From NCBI RefSeq assembly GCF_000022905.1, contig NC_012590.1, forward strand, positions 2,170,001-2,234,000: 64,000 nucleotides of DNA. Direction: 5' to 3'. Positions within the stretch are counted from its first letter, which is position 1. Each line of letters opens with the position of its first letter. Made by a program: the position numbers and the translations under genes. This document shows positions 1-8,627 of this stretch, piece after piece. The notes under the pieces are model-generated. The model did no database searches and was not told the DNA's origin. It worked only from the letters and a program-made list of their open reading frames with translations. Source of the stretch: Corynebacterium aurimucosum ATCC 700975 (GTDB lineage: Bacteria; Actinomycetota; Actinomycetes; Mycobacteriales; Mycobacteriaceae).

Positions 1-3000
1 AGCCAGTGTTTCCACCAATCGCTAGGGCTGGTATCTGCCCGCCGTGCTCACGGCTCAGCCACTGGCCAACCTTCCTACCCACGAAGGTTACCGTGGTGGT
101 CATCGGGCGGGTGAGCATACCAATCATGTCCATCATGGCGCGGGCCTTCGCCATGAACGACGAATTATCCATATCCGACTTCGGGGTGGGGCGCTGCTCC
201 CCAAGGTTCGCGGTCTTCACCAAAGCATCCGACACACCAGCATCAAGCAGGGACTTCTCAAGGTCGGCGGTGGGCACAGCCTTCTCCTGGCTCAGCATGT
301 TCAGCTCACCAACGGATACATCCTTGCCCTGGAGGAGCTTCTCAATAATCAGGTCGGCTTCGGGGGATACGTCCAGCCCGTCCAGCTCCTCACCAATGGC
401 GCGGGCCTGCTCGGCATTCAGTCCGAACTCGGTCGTATCCAGCTCGGCTGTGGCCTTGGCGTGCAGCCCGTCAATCTCGTCCACCTTGGAGTGAAGATCG
501 TCCAGCTCCTCGATGTTCACATCAGCGGTAGAAGTGATCTCGATGTTGCCGTTGGGTAGGTGCTCAATCTTGTAGCCCATGTCCTCGAGGGCAAGCACCA
601 CAGCGGGGTCTGGCGGGGCAATCTCAACGGAGTTGCCTTCCTTCAATCCGGCCAGCCCGGTCTCCAGCTTGGCTATCTGCTGCTCAACCGTGTCCGCGCC
701 CTTCATTTCAAGCGGGAGGGCGAGGACTTCACGGGTGATGCCGTAGGACTGCATCAGGTTCTGGAACTGCTCCTCGGTCAGGCCTAGGGCGTTGCGTAGC
801 CCCTCCATGTTGTCGGCCTGCAAGGCAAAGATTTCATCCACATCAACCCCAGCCACAGCGGCCTCCGCCATACTGTCACCAAGCTCAGTAATCATGGATA
901 CAGCCTTCGCGCCGGAGCTGGTAGTGGCGTCAATCGTGCCGTCGGGGTCAAGCTCAATCGGCCCAACCTCGGCCACAGCCTTGGCAAGGGCCTCAACCTG
1001 CTCAGCCTGCTGCTCAATATCCCCCACAAGGGCGGCCTGCGCCTGGTCCTTACTCAACGCGCCACCAGACATTTCATCCATGATGCGCTTCAGAGCGGAA
1101 AGCTTATCCTCAGCCGAGGCCGCCTCGTCCGCCAGCACACCAATGGACTCGCCAATGGCCTGGAAGGCGGGGTCGGCACTACGCGCCGCATCAATAGCCA
1201 TTTCGTACTCGTGGCGTGCAGACTCAAGGTCTGCCACAGCCTTCTGGGCGGCTTCACCCTGGTCATTCCACCAGTGCCCCTCGACACTATTGAGCTGCGC
1301 GATAACGTCTTTGTATTCCTGGCCGCCCCGGGCCACAATCTCGCCCAGGTCTTCCCAATCCTTACCCTGGGCCTTCAGAGCGTCGCCGGTGAGGAGGCTG
1401 GCCTCACCCATAATCTCGGCCTGCTTAATGGTCTCCTGCCACGCCTTGCTCTGGCTTGAGCCGAGTAACCCGGCCACATCAACGGCCTTAATGGCTTCAC
1501 CGCGCCAGCCTGCCATGGTTTCACCGTTCATGCGGATGCTGGCGGTGTAGCCCTCAGCCACCAGCTTGGCGTCTTCGAACTGTTCCTTGGTGAATGGGGC
1601 GTGGGTGCCTGCGAGGGCACTATTGAGCCGTTCCTGCGCTTCAGCCGCCGACCGTGTGGCGTCCTTGTAGTCTTCCTGCGCCTGCGAGGCCCTCCGGTTG
1701 AAGGCGATAACGTCAGTTATGACAGCCGTCGCGGCTGCCAGGGCAATGCCCCACGGCCCGCCGAACATGTCCATCACGCCCATACCGGCAGCCTTGAGCT
1801 TAGACATGCCAGCGGCAGCTACGCCGCCCTGCCCGCCGAGGACGCGCATGGCGGCACCGGCGCGGCTCATCTCGGGGTTGGCTTGCCGCATGTAGCCGTA
1901 GGCCTCCGACATGGAGGAGCCAAAGATTTTAAGGCTTGACTTGGTGTTAGCGAAGGACTCAGCCAGCTTGGTTACCGCGTTTGCGCCCCGCTCGGTGCGA
2001 AGAAGCTTCATCGCCATATTCACCGCACCAAGGGCGACGGCGGTGTCCTTCACCGGGCCGGGCAGCTTGCCCCACAGCTCCACCGTCTTGCCCAAGCCGT
2101 CCATCGAGGTACCGGCCAGGCCCGCCATACTGGAGGCGAACGCCTCAATCTTGGGGGCGGCGGCGTCAAGGGCGTCTACCGCGCCGTTGCCCATGCGCAC
2201 CAGCTGGTCATCCACCTGGTCGAACACGCCGAGGGAGAGGTCCTCCATGGTGTTCTGCACGCGCTCCCACACGCCCGGCAAGCCCTGTGTCTGTGCTGCG
2301 GCGACCTCAGCGGCCTGCCCCTGCCTGGTGACGGCTTCCTTGAGCGTGTCGAAGCCCTCAGAGCCTTGCACCGCAGCGACACCGGCAAGGCGCATAGCAT
2401 CCGAGCCGAACAGCACGGCGGTGGCCGCCTGGTACTGCTCCTCCGTCATCGACTCCGAGGCAGATTTGAGTTGCCCCAGGAGGTCAGACATGCCAACAAA
2501 CTTGCCGTTGGCGTCGTACACCGTAAGGCCCAGCTCCTCAATCGCCGCCTGTGCCGGTTTACCCTGGTCCGTCAGCGCCAGCATCGCAGACTTCAGCAGA
2601 GTACCGGCGTCGGAGCCTTGAATACCGGCGTTAGCCAGCATCGCTAGGGACGTGGCGGTGTCGTCAATAGTCAGGCCAAACTGGTTGGCCACGGTACCGG
2701 CCTGCTGAAGGCCTTGCGCGATACCAGTCATCTCAGCCGAGGAAGCATTAGCCGCACCGGCCAGAATGTCGGACACCCGAGCCGCCTCGTCAGCCCCAAG
2801 GTTGAACGCCTGCAGCGCTTGGGATTGGATAGTCGCCGCGTCTGCCGCCTCAACCTGCGCCGCAGCCGCCAGCTGAAGGGTGCCCTTCGCCGCCGTCATC
2901 GACTGCTCAACGGTGAAGCCACCCTTAGCCAGCTCAGTCATGGCTGCCGCCGCGTCAGAGGCCGAGGTGGCTGTCAGGGAGGCATCGGTGCCCAACTCTC

Positions 3001-3520
3001 GGGCCTTGGTGCCAACCGCCGCCAGCTGCGCGCCAGTCGCCCCAGAAACAGCGGATAGGGTGTTCATCTGGGACTGGAAGTCCATACCGGCAGACGCCAC
3101 AGCCTTAGCCGCCGTGGCAATAGAACCAAGGCTTACAGCCGCGCCAACAAACTTGGCGATACCGCCAGCCGCACCGGAGAACACGGAGCCGGTTTCACCG
3201 GCGTGGGAGTTCAGCTCCCCCATGCTCCCGGCAGCCTCAGCCGCCGCTGTCTTCACCTGCCCCAAGCCCCCGGTCTCCACACTGGGGGCCACACGCTTGC
3301 TGCCTACCTGGTCAAGCGCACCAGCCGCGTCCCTAGCCGAGGACTGGAGTTTATCGAGCTGCCCGCCGTCGGCCTTGACGGAAAGCTTCTTCTTGCCGGT
3401 ATTGTCGAGCTGCTTGTCTACCTTCCTGGCGGCCTGCTCAACACGGCCCATAGCACGGTCAAACTCGCCGGTCTCAACCGTGATTTTGAAACCAAGATCG
3501 CCAAGGTCCAGGGCGGCCAT
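1..3520 (-). CDS. Phage tail tape measure protein (partial, C-terminus beyond left edge)
   Basis: Sets tail length and helps DNA ejection in siphoviruses. The reading frame starts at ATG 3520 and stays open to the edge, so about 1,173 codons are visible and the end is missing. The N-terminus is followed by a Lys/Ala-rich segment and then the TP901-type core, with the visible motifs ARELGTDASLTATSASDA and MTGIAQGLQQAGTVANQFGL. Alanine-rich helices follow, as usual for tape measures. It lies directly after the tail chaperone frameshift pair, the canonical position. The long plus-strand readings here are antisense shadows. Confidence 0.93.
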   Translation of the reverse strand, partial: MAALDLGDLGFKITVETGEFDRAMGRVEQAARKVDKQLDNTGKKKLSVKADGGQLDKLQSSARDAAGALDQVGSKRVAPSVETGGLGQVKTAAAEAAGSMGELNSHAGETGSVFSGAAGGIAKFVGAAVSLGSIATAAKAVASAGMDFQSQMNTLSAVSGATGAQLAAVGTKARELGTDASLTATSASDAAAAMTELAKGGFTVEQSMTAAKGTLQLAAAAQVEAADAATIQSQALQAFNLGADEAARVSDILAGAANASSAEMTGIAQGLQQAGTVANQFGLTIDDTATSLAMLANAGIQGSDAGTLLKSAMLALTDQGKPAQAAIEELGLTVYDANGKFVGMSDLLGQLKSASESMTEEQYQAATAVLFGSDAMRLAGVAAVQGSEGFDTLKEAVTRQGQAAEVAAAQTQGLPGVWERVQNTMEDLSLGVFDQVDDQLVRMGNGAVDALDAAAPKIEAFASSMAGLAGTSMDGLGKTVELWGKLPGPVKDTAVALGAVNMAMKLLRTERGANAVTKLAESFANTKSSLKIFGSSMSEAYGYMRQANPEMSRAGAAMRVLGGQGGVAAAGMSKLKAAGMGVMDMFGGPWGIALAAATAVITDVIAFNRRASQAQEDYKDATRSAAEAQERLNSALAGTHAPFTKEQFEDAKLVAEGYTASIRMNGETMAGWRGEAIKAVDVAGLLGSSQSKAWQETIKQAEIMGEASLLTGDALKAQGKDWEDLGEIVARGGQEYKDVIAQLNSVEGHWWNDQGEAAQKAVADLESARHEYEMAIDAARSADPAFQAIGESIGVLADEAASAEDKLSALKRIMDEMSGGALSKDQAQAALVGDIEQQAEQVEALAKAVAEVGPIELDPDGTIDATTSSGAKAVSMITELGDSMAEAAVAGVDVDEIFALQADNMEGLRNALGLTEEQFQNLMQSYGITREVLALPLEMKGADTVEQQIAKLETGLAGLKEGNSVEIAPPDPAVVLALEDMGYKIEHLPNGNIEITSTADVNIEELDDLHSKVDEIDGLHAKATAELDTTEFGLNAEQARAIGEELDGLDVSPEADLIIEKLLQGKDVSVGELNMLSQEKAVPTADLEKSLLDAGVSDALVKTANLGEQRPTPKSDMDNSSFMAKARAMMDMIGMLTRPMTTTVTFVGRKVGQWLSREHGGQIPALAIGGNTG

Positions 3521-3523
3521 ACG

Positions 3524-4362
3524 CTACTCCTTCAAGCTGGGTGTTTTGCGTAATCCAAGGCCACGGGCGATGGCTGTATCCTCGCCCAGTAGCCTGATTA
3601 GCCGTATTCTGAACCACCGCCAGCGGCGGTCAGCTAGCACACCGTCACCAAGGTCTATCTGGTAGAAGTGATGAAAGTCGGTTTCTATGTCGTCCCAGCG
3701 GGAGAGCATGGAGGGCCATGTCAGTTTAGACATATCCACGTCGGGCCGTTCTTGAATCTTCTCCGCCCACCACTCACGTACGTACTCGCCGTATGTCTCA
3801 AGGATGAAGAGGTCTGGCGGCCCGCCTCCCGGATCGTTCTCCGAGTATGCCCCCGCGTAGGGGTCGTACCAGAGGTCACTGTCCGGGGCGTAGGCCCACC
3901 CATCGGGGTCACGTCTTAGTCGTCCCCACTGGTCTCGCCACTCGTCTGGCCCGTCTCCTGGTTCTCCTGGGAGTCGTTGTTCAACTTCTCGAGTGCTTTT
4001 TTTACCGACCCGGTTTCAAAGTACGCCTTAGCCAGGTCGTCGCCGCTCGTGTACTTGATGTGAATGGTTTCCACGATGTGGTTGAGCTGTGGGAAGGTGG
4101 CGCCGTCCTTCATTAGCTGGCCGAGGAGGCCCCCGGTAATCTTGCCGGTCTCGGTATCGAACTTCGACCCGACGAGGTGTGCGACGCGCTCGAAGGTGGC
4201 GAGGCCCTGCCCCGCCGCCGTTTTCTCGGTGCTCGAGTTCAGGTGTACGTGAAACTTGAGTACGTCCTGCGCGGTGGGGTCCACCGTGTACTCCTTGCCG
4301 TTCAGCGTGAACTTTACGTCGTTGGAGTCGAGGTGCTCCTGTAGTTGCCCGAAGTCGGTCAT
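3524..4362 (-). CDS. Tail assembly chaperone fusion (gpG-T type) made by -1 frameshift
   Basis: The predicted long product joins the first 122 residues of the upstream chaperone to a 157-residue extension in the -1 frame, total about 279 aa. From the A7 slippery run (3997-4003) the -1 frame is open without a stop to TGA/TAA at 3524. The extension contains FHHFYQIDLGDG and RLIRLLGED, the pattern of downstream halves of tail chaperones. The fused form binds the tape measure during tail assembly. The region 3524-3915 has no strong independent start (an internal ATG exists at 3739), which supports frameshift expression. Confidence 0.85.
3916..4362 (-). CDS. Tail assembly chaperone, short form (gpG type)
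   Basis: A 148-aa protein starting at ATG 4362 with AGGAAAGG upstream; it begins MTDFGQLQEHLDSNDV. An upstream in-frame extension exists but lacks a ribosome site and covers a terminator-like hairpin. It lies between the major tail protein and the tape measure, where all siphoviruses carry this chaperone. The C-terminus is acidic and Ser/Thr rich. The codons Val-Lys-Lys at 120-122 (GTA AAA AAA) form the frameshift site. Confidence 0.88.
   Translation of the reverse strand: MTDFGQLQEHLDSNDVKFTLNGKEYTVDPTAQDVLKFHVHLNSSTEKTAAGQGLATFERVAHLVGSKFDTETGKITGGLLGQLMKDGATFPQLNHIVETIHIKYTSGDDLAKAYFETGSVKKALEKLNNDSQENQETGQTSGETSGDD
3997..4003 (-). other. Programmed -1 ribosomal slippery site (A AAA AAA)
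   Basis: On the minus strand the zero frame reads GTA AAA AAA GCA, giving the slippery heptamer A AAA AAA. Slipping back one base enters a frame open for 157 codons. Conserved placement between tail protein and tape measure makes this a confident functional call. Confidence 0.85.
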
Positions 4363-4444
4363 CGCATGTCCTTTCCTATGCGCTTGTGTTTCAACACCCT
4401 GGATTATGAACGGTCCGCATACGCGGTCAGTTACGGCATGACGA

Positions 4445-4482
4445 AACCCCCGCGCAGGAAAGGACAAAGCAACGCGGGGGTT
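4445..4482 (-). terminator. Hairpin after the major tail gene
   Basis: A 10-bp perfect stem (AACCCCCGCG / CGCGGGGGTT) encloses an 18-nt loop in the gap between the major tail protein and the chaperone gene. On the minus strand it is followed by TTTCGTC. Probably a partial terminator that lowers expression of genes after the highly made tail protein. Confidence 0.6.
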
Positions 4483-4534
4483 CGCTCACCCGCCACTGGG
4501 GCGGGGAGAATTGGGGTTTAGGCTGCCGCTCTGG

Positions 4535-5152
4535 CTACTGGTCAGAAGCGCCAGGCACACCGCCCGGGTTTCCAGACTCGGCTGCTGCTGCACCCTTCGG
4601 GCGAATAATCTTCAGCAGCTCGTCTTCATCAATCGGGGTAGATTCCTTCTTCTCCTCGCCCTTCTTCACGGAGTGAATACGGGTCGGCTCACAGGAAGAC
4701 TTGAGATCGGAGGTGAAGGTGCGGAGGTCGTTCGCGCCACCGGAACCGGAGGTGAACGAGTTAGTCGCCGTACCCTCCCAGCCCTCGTCAATGTCGGTGC
4801 GCCAGGTGCGGAAGTCAACCTTGCCGTCCGAGCCGAGCTCCTCACCGGTCACCTTCAGCAGCTGCTGGTCCTCGGTGAGGAGGTCAAGGTCACCCTTGCG
4901 GGCAAACTGGCCCTCAACCGAAATAGTGAGGGAACGAGAGGTCTTTTCCTCGGACGCCCAGCCGTTAGAGTCAATATCGGAAGCGTCGACGGTGTTGGTC
5001 TCGATGTTGACGCCGAGGCTGGTGACGCCTCGCACGAACTTGTATTCTGCCGGGTCGGCGCCTACCGGCTTAACCTGCAATGCCCAGCCACGGTTGAGCT
5101 GCTTATTCAGCTCGCACGAGTTCGGGGCCGTCGCGTACTTAGCAATTGCCAT
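4535..5152 (-). CDS. Major tail tube protein
   Basis: A 205-aa protein forming the siphovirus tail tube. It starts MAIAKYATAPNS, carries the two-layer beta pattern of tail tube proteins (RSLTISVEGQFARKGDLDLL), and ends in a Lys/Glu-rich then Gly/Pro-rich tail. It lies between connector genes and the tail chaperones and is followed by a hairpin terminator, both typical for this gene. The assignment rests on context and length more than on a signature motif. Confidence 0.8.
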   Translation of the reverse strand: MAIAKYATAPNSCELNKQLNRGWALQVKPVGADPAEYKFVRGVTSLGVNIETNTVDASDIDSNGWASEEKTSRSLTISVEGQFARKGDLDLLTEDQQLLKVTGEELGSDGKVDFRTWRTDIDEGWEGTATNSFTSGSGGANDLRTFTSDLKSSCEPTRIHSVKKGEEKKESTPIDEDELLKIIRPKGAAAAESGNPGGVPGASDQ

Positions 5153-5161
5153 GATGGTCTC

Positions 5162-5626
5162 CTAGGGAGTTGATGGGACTGCCAGCACTGCCTCGTAGGT
5201 GTCGATGCTATGCCAGCGAATGTTTGAATCCGGCACTGGTGGATCATTTAAGACCCGTCGGCAGACTAGGACGCCCTGCTGCGCGGTCAGCTGAATATCG
5301 GTGAGGTCATGCAGGGCATTCATGGCGCGGGCTGCGTCCCTAGCTGGGGTCAGCTGGTCCTCGGATGCGCCACGGAATGCGAGACTGAACCGGGCTGTCG
5401 GGTTGCTGTCGGACCAGTCGTTCCCGATGCTCACGTTGAAGATGCAGAGGGCGCGGTCCGGTTGGTCTAGCATCCTCCCGATGAACACGGCCGGGGTGTC
5501 CCCGTCTTCCTGGTTTCCTGTAGGGTCCGCGCACACACCCTGGGCGTGGAGGTAGGCGGCGAGGTGGTCGGCGAAGTCCTCATGGGTGGCGGGGCGTGGT
5601 TCGCTCTGCGTGTTGTACTCGGGCAC
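5162..5626 (-). CDS. Tail terminator / minor capsid protein 3-like
   Basis: 154 aa. The sequence DFADHLAAYLHAQGV followed by PAVFIGRMLDQPDRALCIF and QLTAQQGVLV resembles tail-completion proteins of the minor capsid 3 / gpU-like type, which cap the tail tube at the neck. It is the last connector gene before the major tail protein. Its stop is 1 bp from the next gene's start region. Function is by position and general fold pattern. Confidence 0.65.
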   Translation of the reverse strand: MPEYNTQSEPRPATHEDFADHLAAYLHAQGVCADPTGNQEDGDTPAVFIGRMLDQPDRALCIFNVSIGNDWSDSNPTARFSLAFRGASEDQLTPARDAARAMNALHDLTDIQLTAQQGVLVCRRVLNDPPVPDSNIRWHSIDTYEAVLAVPSTP

Positions 5627-5977
5627 CTAGATCATCCCCTTAACATGATTCCGAATAATTTGGGCCACTCTCTCGGCGTTCTGGGCCCGCGCCGTCTCCA
5701 GGTACTTGGCCTGGCCCGCACGCGGGTGGTTCCAGGTGGTCTCCTCATGCTGGCGGCGGATGTAGGGCAGGCCGTCGTAGCGAACAACGCCCTCAACCTT
5801 GCCGCCTGTATCCGTGCCGGGCACTGCTTGTGCGGACTGGCGTAGGTTTCCTGTCTCGCCCAGCGGGGTGAGGTCGACGGAGGTGGCCTCAACGACACGC
5901 GCCGCCTCCGACACGCCTTGTACCGCGCCCTGTTTCACCCGCTGCTTGACCTGCTCGGTGTTGAGTCGAAGGCTCAT
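5627..5977 (-). CDS. Head-tail connector, HK97 gp10 / minor capsid 2-like
   Basis: 116 aa. DLTPLGETGNLRQSAQA followed by YDGLPYIRRQHEETTWNHP is the pattern of neck proteins of the minor capsid 2/gp10 group, which join the head to the tail. It overlaps the upstream gene by 4 bp (ATGA), so translation is likely coupled. Confidence 0.68.
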   Translation of the reverse strand: MSLRLNTEQVKQRVKQGAVQGVSEAARVVEATSVDLTPLGETGNLRQSAQAVPGTDTGGKVEGVVRYDGLPYIRRQHEETTWNHPRAGQAKYLETARAQNAERVAQIIRNHVKGMI

Positions 5978-6348
5978 AGGATAGTCACCTCCACATGGTC
6001 CGGTGTTAACCCGGTTCCGGTGTAGGCTCTGCGGGCTGTGACGACTTTCCGCTGCGGTTTCGCCCCGAACTCTGACGGTATCGTCACCGTGGAGCCGATA
6101 GCTGGGAGTGGCCCCTCCACATCCCAGTTGAGGGTACCGGCCACGGTGACCTCCTCCCCACGCCCTACGCCGGACTGCACCACGCGGGACTGCATGTTGA
6201 TAGACGCCATGACGGTGCGCTCCGGCCCGTATGTGACGCCCCTAGCGGTTCGTATCTCCTCACCCTGGAGCTTCACCTCATGCCTAAACCAGAGGCGCGC
6301 CAGGGTCTCGCTCGTGTTGCTACGCATCGCCTCTACACCCGAATCCAT
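5974..6348 (-). CDS. Head closure / stopper protein
   Basis: 124 aa from ATG 6348, overlapping the upstream gene by 16 bp; an internal ATG at 6327 is an alternative start. A beta-rich sequence (TVAGTLNWDVEGPLPAIGST) with the size and position of a head-closure protein, which seals the connector after DNA packaging. No decisive motif, so the call is from gene order. Confidence 0.6.
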   Translation of the reverse strand: MDSGVEAMRSNTSETLARLWFRHEVKLQGEEIRTARGVTYGPERTVMASINMQSRVVQSGVGRGEEVTVAGTLNWDVEGPLPAIGSTVTIPSEFGAKPQRKVVTARRAYTGTGLTPDHVEVTIL

Positions 6349-6782
6349 GGCTGGACACCAATAAGACCGGCGTCCTCCAGGATGAGGAGCGCGCCCTCGG
6401 ACGGCTCCCCGGCGAGAAGACGGGTACGGGCTGCGGTAGATACGCTGTTATCGAAAGACACCGACGAGCCGTTGTTAGATGAGGAGGCCACGGATGCCTC
6501 CACATTGGCGCCGCCGGTCGACAACTCCCCCACAACCCCGGCCTCAACCCAAGCAAGTACCTGGGCACTCGTGGCGTCACGGAATGCCGACCGAATACGG
6601 TCACTTGTCGGCATCCCGTACTCGTCTACCGCGTAGACAGCGGATTTAGTGTAGCGGCGCATCAGCATCGATGCCCGGGTAATGAGACTGTCTAGCTGAG
6701 CATCGTCTAAACCGTCATAGGTGCCGGGAATAGCGTCAGCAATAAGCTCCGTCCGGTCAATGTAGTTCATTTCAATGTTCAC
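6333..6782 (-). CDS. Head-tail adaptor (HK97 gp6-like)
   Basis: 149 aa. The N-terminal helices (DDAQLDSLITRASMLMRRYT) and position right after the capsid gene match head-tail adaptor proteins that bind the portal ring. The internal stretch ASSSNNGSSVSFDN and the C-terminus are polar. First gene of the connector series, downstream of the capsid terminator. Confidence 0.68.
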   Translation of the reverse strand: MNIEMNYIDRTELIADAIPGTYDGLDDAQLDSLITRASMLMRRYTKSAVYAVDEYGMPTSDRIRSAFRDATSAQVLAWVEAGVVGELSTGGANVEASVASSSNNGSSVSFDNSVSTAARTRLLAGEPSEGALLILEDAGLIGVQPWIRV

Positions 6783-6833
6783 CGCTCCCCACCTCCAAAA
6801 GGGGAAACATCATTGTGTTGTAGGTATGGAAAA

Positions 6834-6889
6834 GGGCGGGCTACCCAACACCCCTCTAGCACCTATCTAGAGGATGGGTAGACCGCCCT
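6834..6889 (-). terminator. Strong terminator after the capsid gene
   Basis: Long hairpin in the gap 6783-6947. The stem pairs AGGGCGG-TCTACCCA with TGGGTAG-CCCGCCCT, with an inner CCTCTAG / CTAGAGG stem. On the minus strand it ends CCCGCCCTTTTCC. It would reduce readthrough from the abundant capsid message into the connector genes. Confidence 0.8.
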
Positions 6890-6947
6890 ATGTAGCGCCC
6901 GCCCTAGGTCGCCGTGCCGGTGGCAACCGTAGGTAGGGCACTAGCTG

Positions 6948-7856
6948 CTAGGCCGCGTCGGCGGGTGCAGCGGAGCCGAGGGCGCCCTGAGCCACGTCGG
7001 TCTCGACGTAGACCAGACCCTTCGGGTTGACTACCTTCGCGCCGAAGACCTGAAGGCCACGGATAATATCGCCGAAGCGATCCGGGTCACGGAACGCCTC
7101 CAGCTCACGGAGCTGGGTAGCGAACGCCAGGGCACCAGGAACACCCGCCACAATGCCCTCGCGGCCTGCGGTGACCGGGGCGTTGTTGGACTGGTACACG
7201 TTCAGACCAAGCTGCGGGATAGACGAGATGAGGCCATTACGGGCCACAATGTCAGTACCCGCTGCATGCGCCTGGGTGACGCGACGGTCCGCAAGAAGGG
7301 CGGAGCCGAAGTTAGGACCGACCACGATCCAGCGCTGGGCGGTGGGTGCGGACACCTTGTTCAGCTCGGTGGCGAGCTTGCGAACAACGTCCCACGCGGT
7401 GATCTGGCCCTTTCCGGGGCGGTAGAAGTCGGAGCCGTCAAACACCGTCTGGTTCGGCAGCTTGTTGCTAGCACCCTCCTTCAATGCCTTTGCGACAGCC
7501 TTATCAATCTCGTCGGCCATTTCGGAGCCGTGCTGGTTGGTAGCGGCGGAGGCGAAGTCACCGGCCGCCTGCACACGGTCAACGTCGGAGACGCGGAAAC
7601 CGTAGTACTTCTCCTGGTCCATGACCAGCTTCACAGAGGTCGTGGTCAGGTCGTCGTACTCAAGGTCCTTGGTACGGTCGTGGTTCTTGATGGTGGCGTT
7701 GCCGATGGAGTTAATCTCCACGGTGTCGCCACTGTTCTGGAGCATTGGCTGGTACTTGGTGTCAGCGATGCCCGGCTGGGTGTAGATGCTGGACTTCTGG
7801 AACGGAACGATGAGTTCCGGTGCCCAGAGCTTAGGGATAAAGGATGCGACAGACAT
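6948..7856 (-). CDS. Major capsid protein
   Basis: 302 aa, forms the icosahedral shell. It starts MSVASFIPKLWAPELIVPF, then has GDTVEINSIG and MDQEKYYGFRVSDVDRVQA. This is the pattern of P22-coat/HK97-fold capsids of actinophages. The P-domain-like core has APTAQRWIVVGPNF and a C-terminal GDIIRGLQVFGAKVV. The upstream neighbour is a scaffold protein and the downstream gap holds a strong terminator. No protease gene or N-terminal delta domain is seen, consistent with a separate scaffold. Confidence 0.9.
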   Translation of the reverse strand: MSVASFIPKLWAPELIVPFQKSSIYTQPGIADTKYQPMLQNSGDTVEINSIGNATIKNHDRTKDLEYDDLTTTSVKLVMDQEKYYGFRVSDVDRVQAAGDFASAATNQHGSEMADEIDKAVAKALKEGASNKLPNQTVFDGSDFYRPGKGQITAWDVVRKLATELNKVSAPTAQRWIVVGPNFGSALLADRRVTQAHAAGTDIVARNGLISSIPQLGLNVYQSNNAPVTAGREGIVAGVPGALAFATQLRELEAFRDPDRFGDIIRGLQVFGAKVVNPKGLVYVETDVAQGALGSAAPADAA

Positions 7857-7868
7857 ACGCGTATCTCC

Positions 7869-8546
7869 TTAGAATAGGTGGTTTAGCTTCCCGGCCTTAC
7901 GCGCCTCGTAGATTTCCTCAGGGGACATGTTGTCCAGGTCCTCTACGGTGAGCTTGCGGGAGCCACTGTTTTCGGATGGTGTCGGAGCGTTACCGGAAGA
8001 TGCGGGCGCCACCTGGGCGCGCAGCTTCGGGGTTGCTGCCACCGTCTCCGAGACGAGCTCAGCCACCTGGGCTTCGTAGTCATCGGCGGACGGGTCAAGG
8101 GCTGCGAATGCTTCACCGCCCTTAATGAAGGGGACAGTCAGATCCGGGTCGGCCTTAGCCTTCTGTACCGCTTCGCTGAGCGCTACCCGCTGACGCAGCT
8201 GGTTGTACCGCTCATCGGCGGCCTTAGCCTGCTCCTGGTACTTCTTGCCGAGGTCCTCGACGTCTTCCTCCTCCGCGAGGCCCATGACCTTAGCCAGGTT
8301 CTGCTTGTAGGACTCGAACTGCTGCTCGATCTCCTGCTGGCGTTTCTCGAACTCGGCGGTCGCCTTTTCCTGCTCGCGGAACTTCGTGCGCCACTTCGCG
8401 GCCTCAGCGTTGAGTTGGGAGATACGGTCATCGCCCTCCTCGTTGTGCTGCGGGCTGGTGGGCTCCTGGCCTTCCTCCTGCCCCGGCTGCTGGGTGGTGT
8501 TCTCAGTGTTCTGCTCGTCGGCGACGGAGGCGGTGGTGTCTGACAT
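7869..8546 (-). CDS. Capsid scaffolding protein
   Basis: 225 aa, guides capsid assembly and leaves the mature head. Acidic, Gln/Glu-rich N-terminus (QQPGQEEGQEPTSPQHNEEG), a long predicted coiled coil at about residues 45-130 (KFREQEKATAEFEKRQQEIE), and a C-terminal LTVEDLDNMSPEEIYEARKA typical of actinophage scaffolds that contact the capsid. 12 bp upstream of the capsid gene. Confidence 0.9.
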   Translation of the reverse strand: MSDTTASVADEQNTENTTQQPGQEEGQEPTSPQHNEEGDDRISQLNAEAAKWRTKFREQEKATAEFEKRQQEIEQQFESYKQNLAKVMGLAEEEDVEDLGKKYQEQAKAADERYNQLRQRVALSEAVQKAKADPDLTVPFIKGGEAFAALDPSADDYEAQVAELVSETVAATPKLRAQVAPASSGNAPTPSENSGSRKLTVEDLDNMSPEEIYEARKAGKLNHLF

Positions 8547-8627
8547 ATGGGTGTCCCTTCATTGTCTTGGTTTGTGGTAACTCCTGGTCTGCCACTGCCC
8601 CAGATGATGCGGGTGTTGTGTGTGCGG

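Noticed and set aside
6..3665. Long plus-strand open frames across the tape measure region
   Set aside because: They are antisense to an uninterrupted tape measure gene, have no domain pattern, and are low-complexity Ser/Ala/Arg readings caused by high GC.
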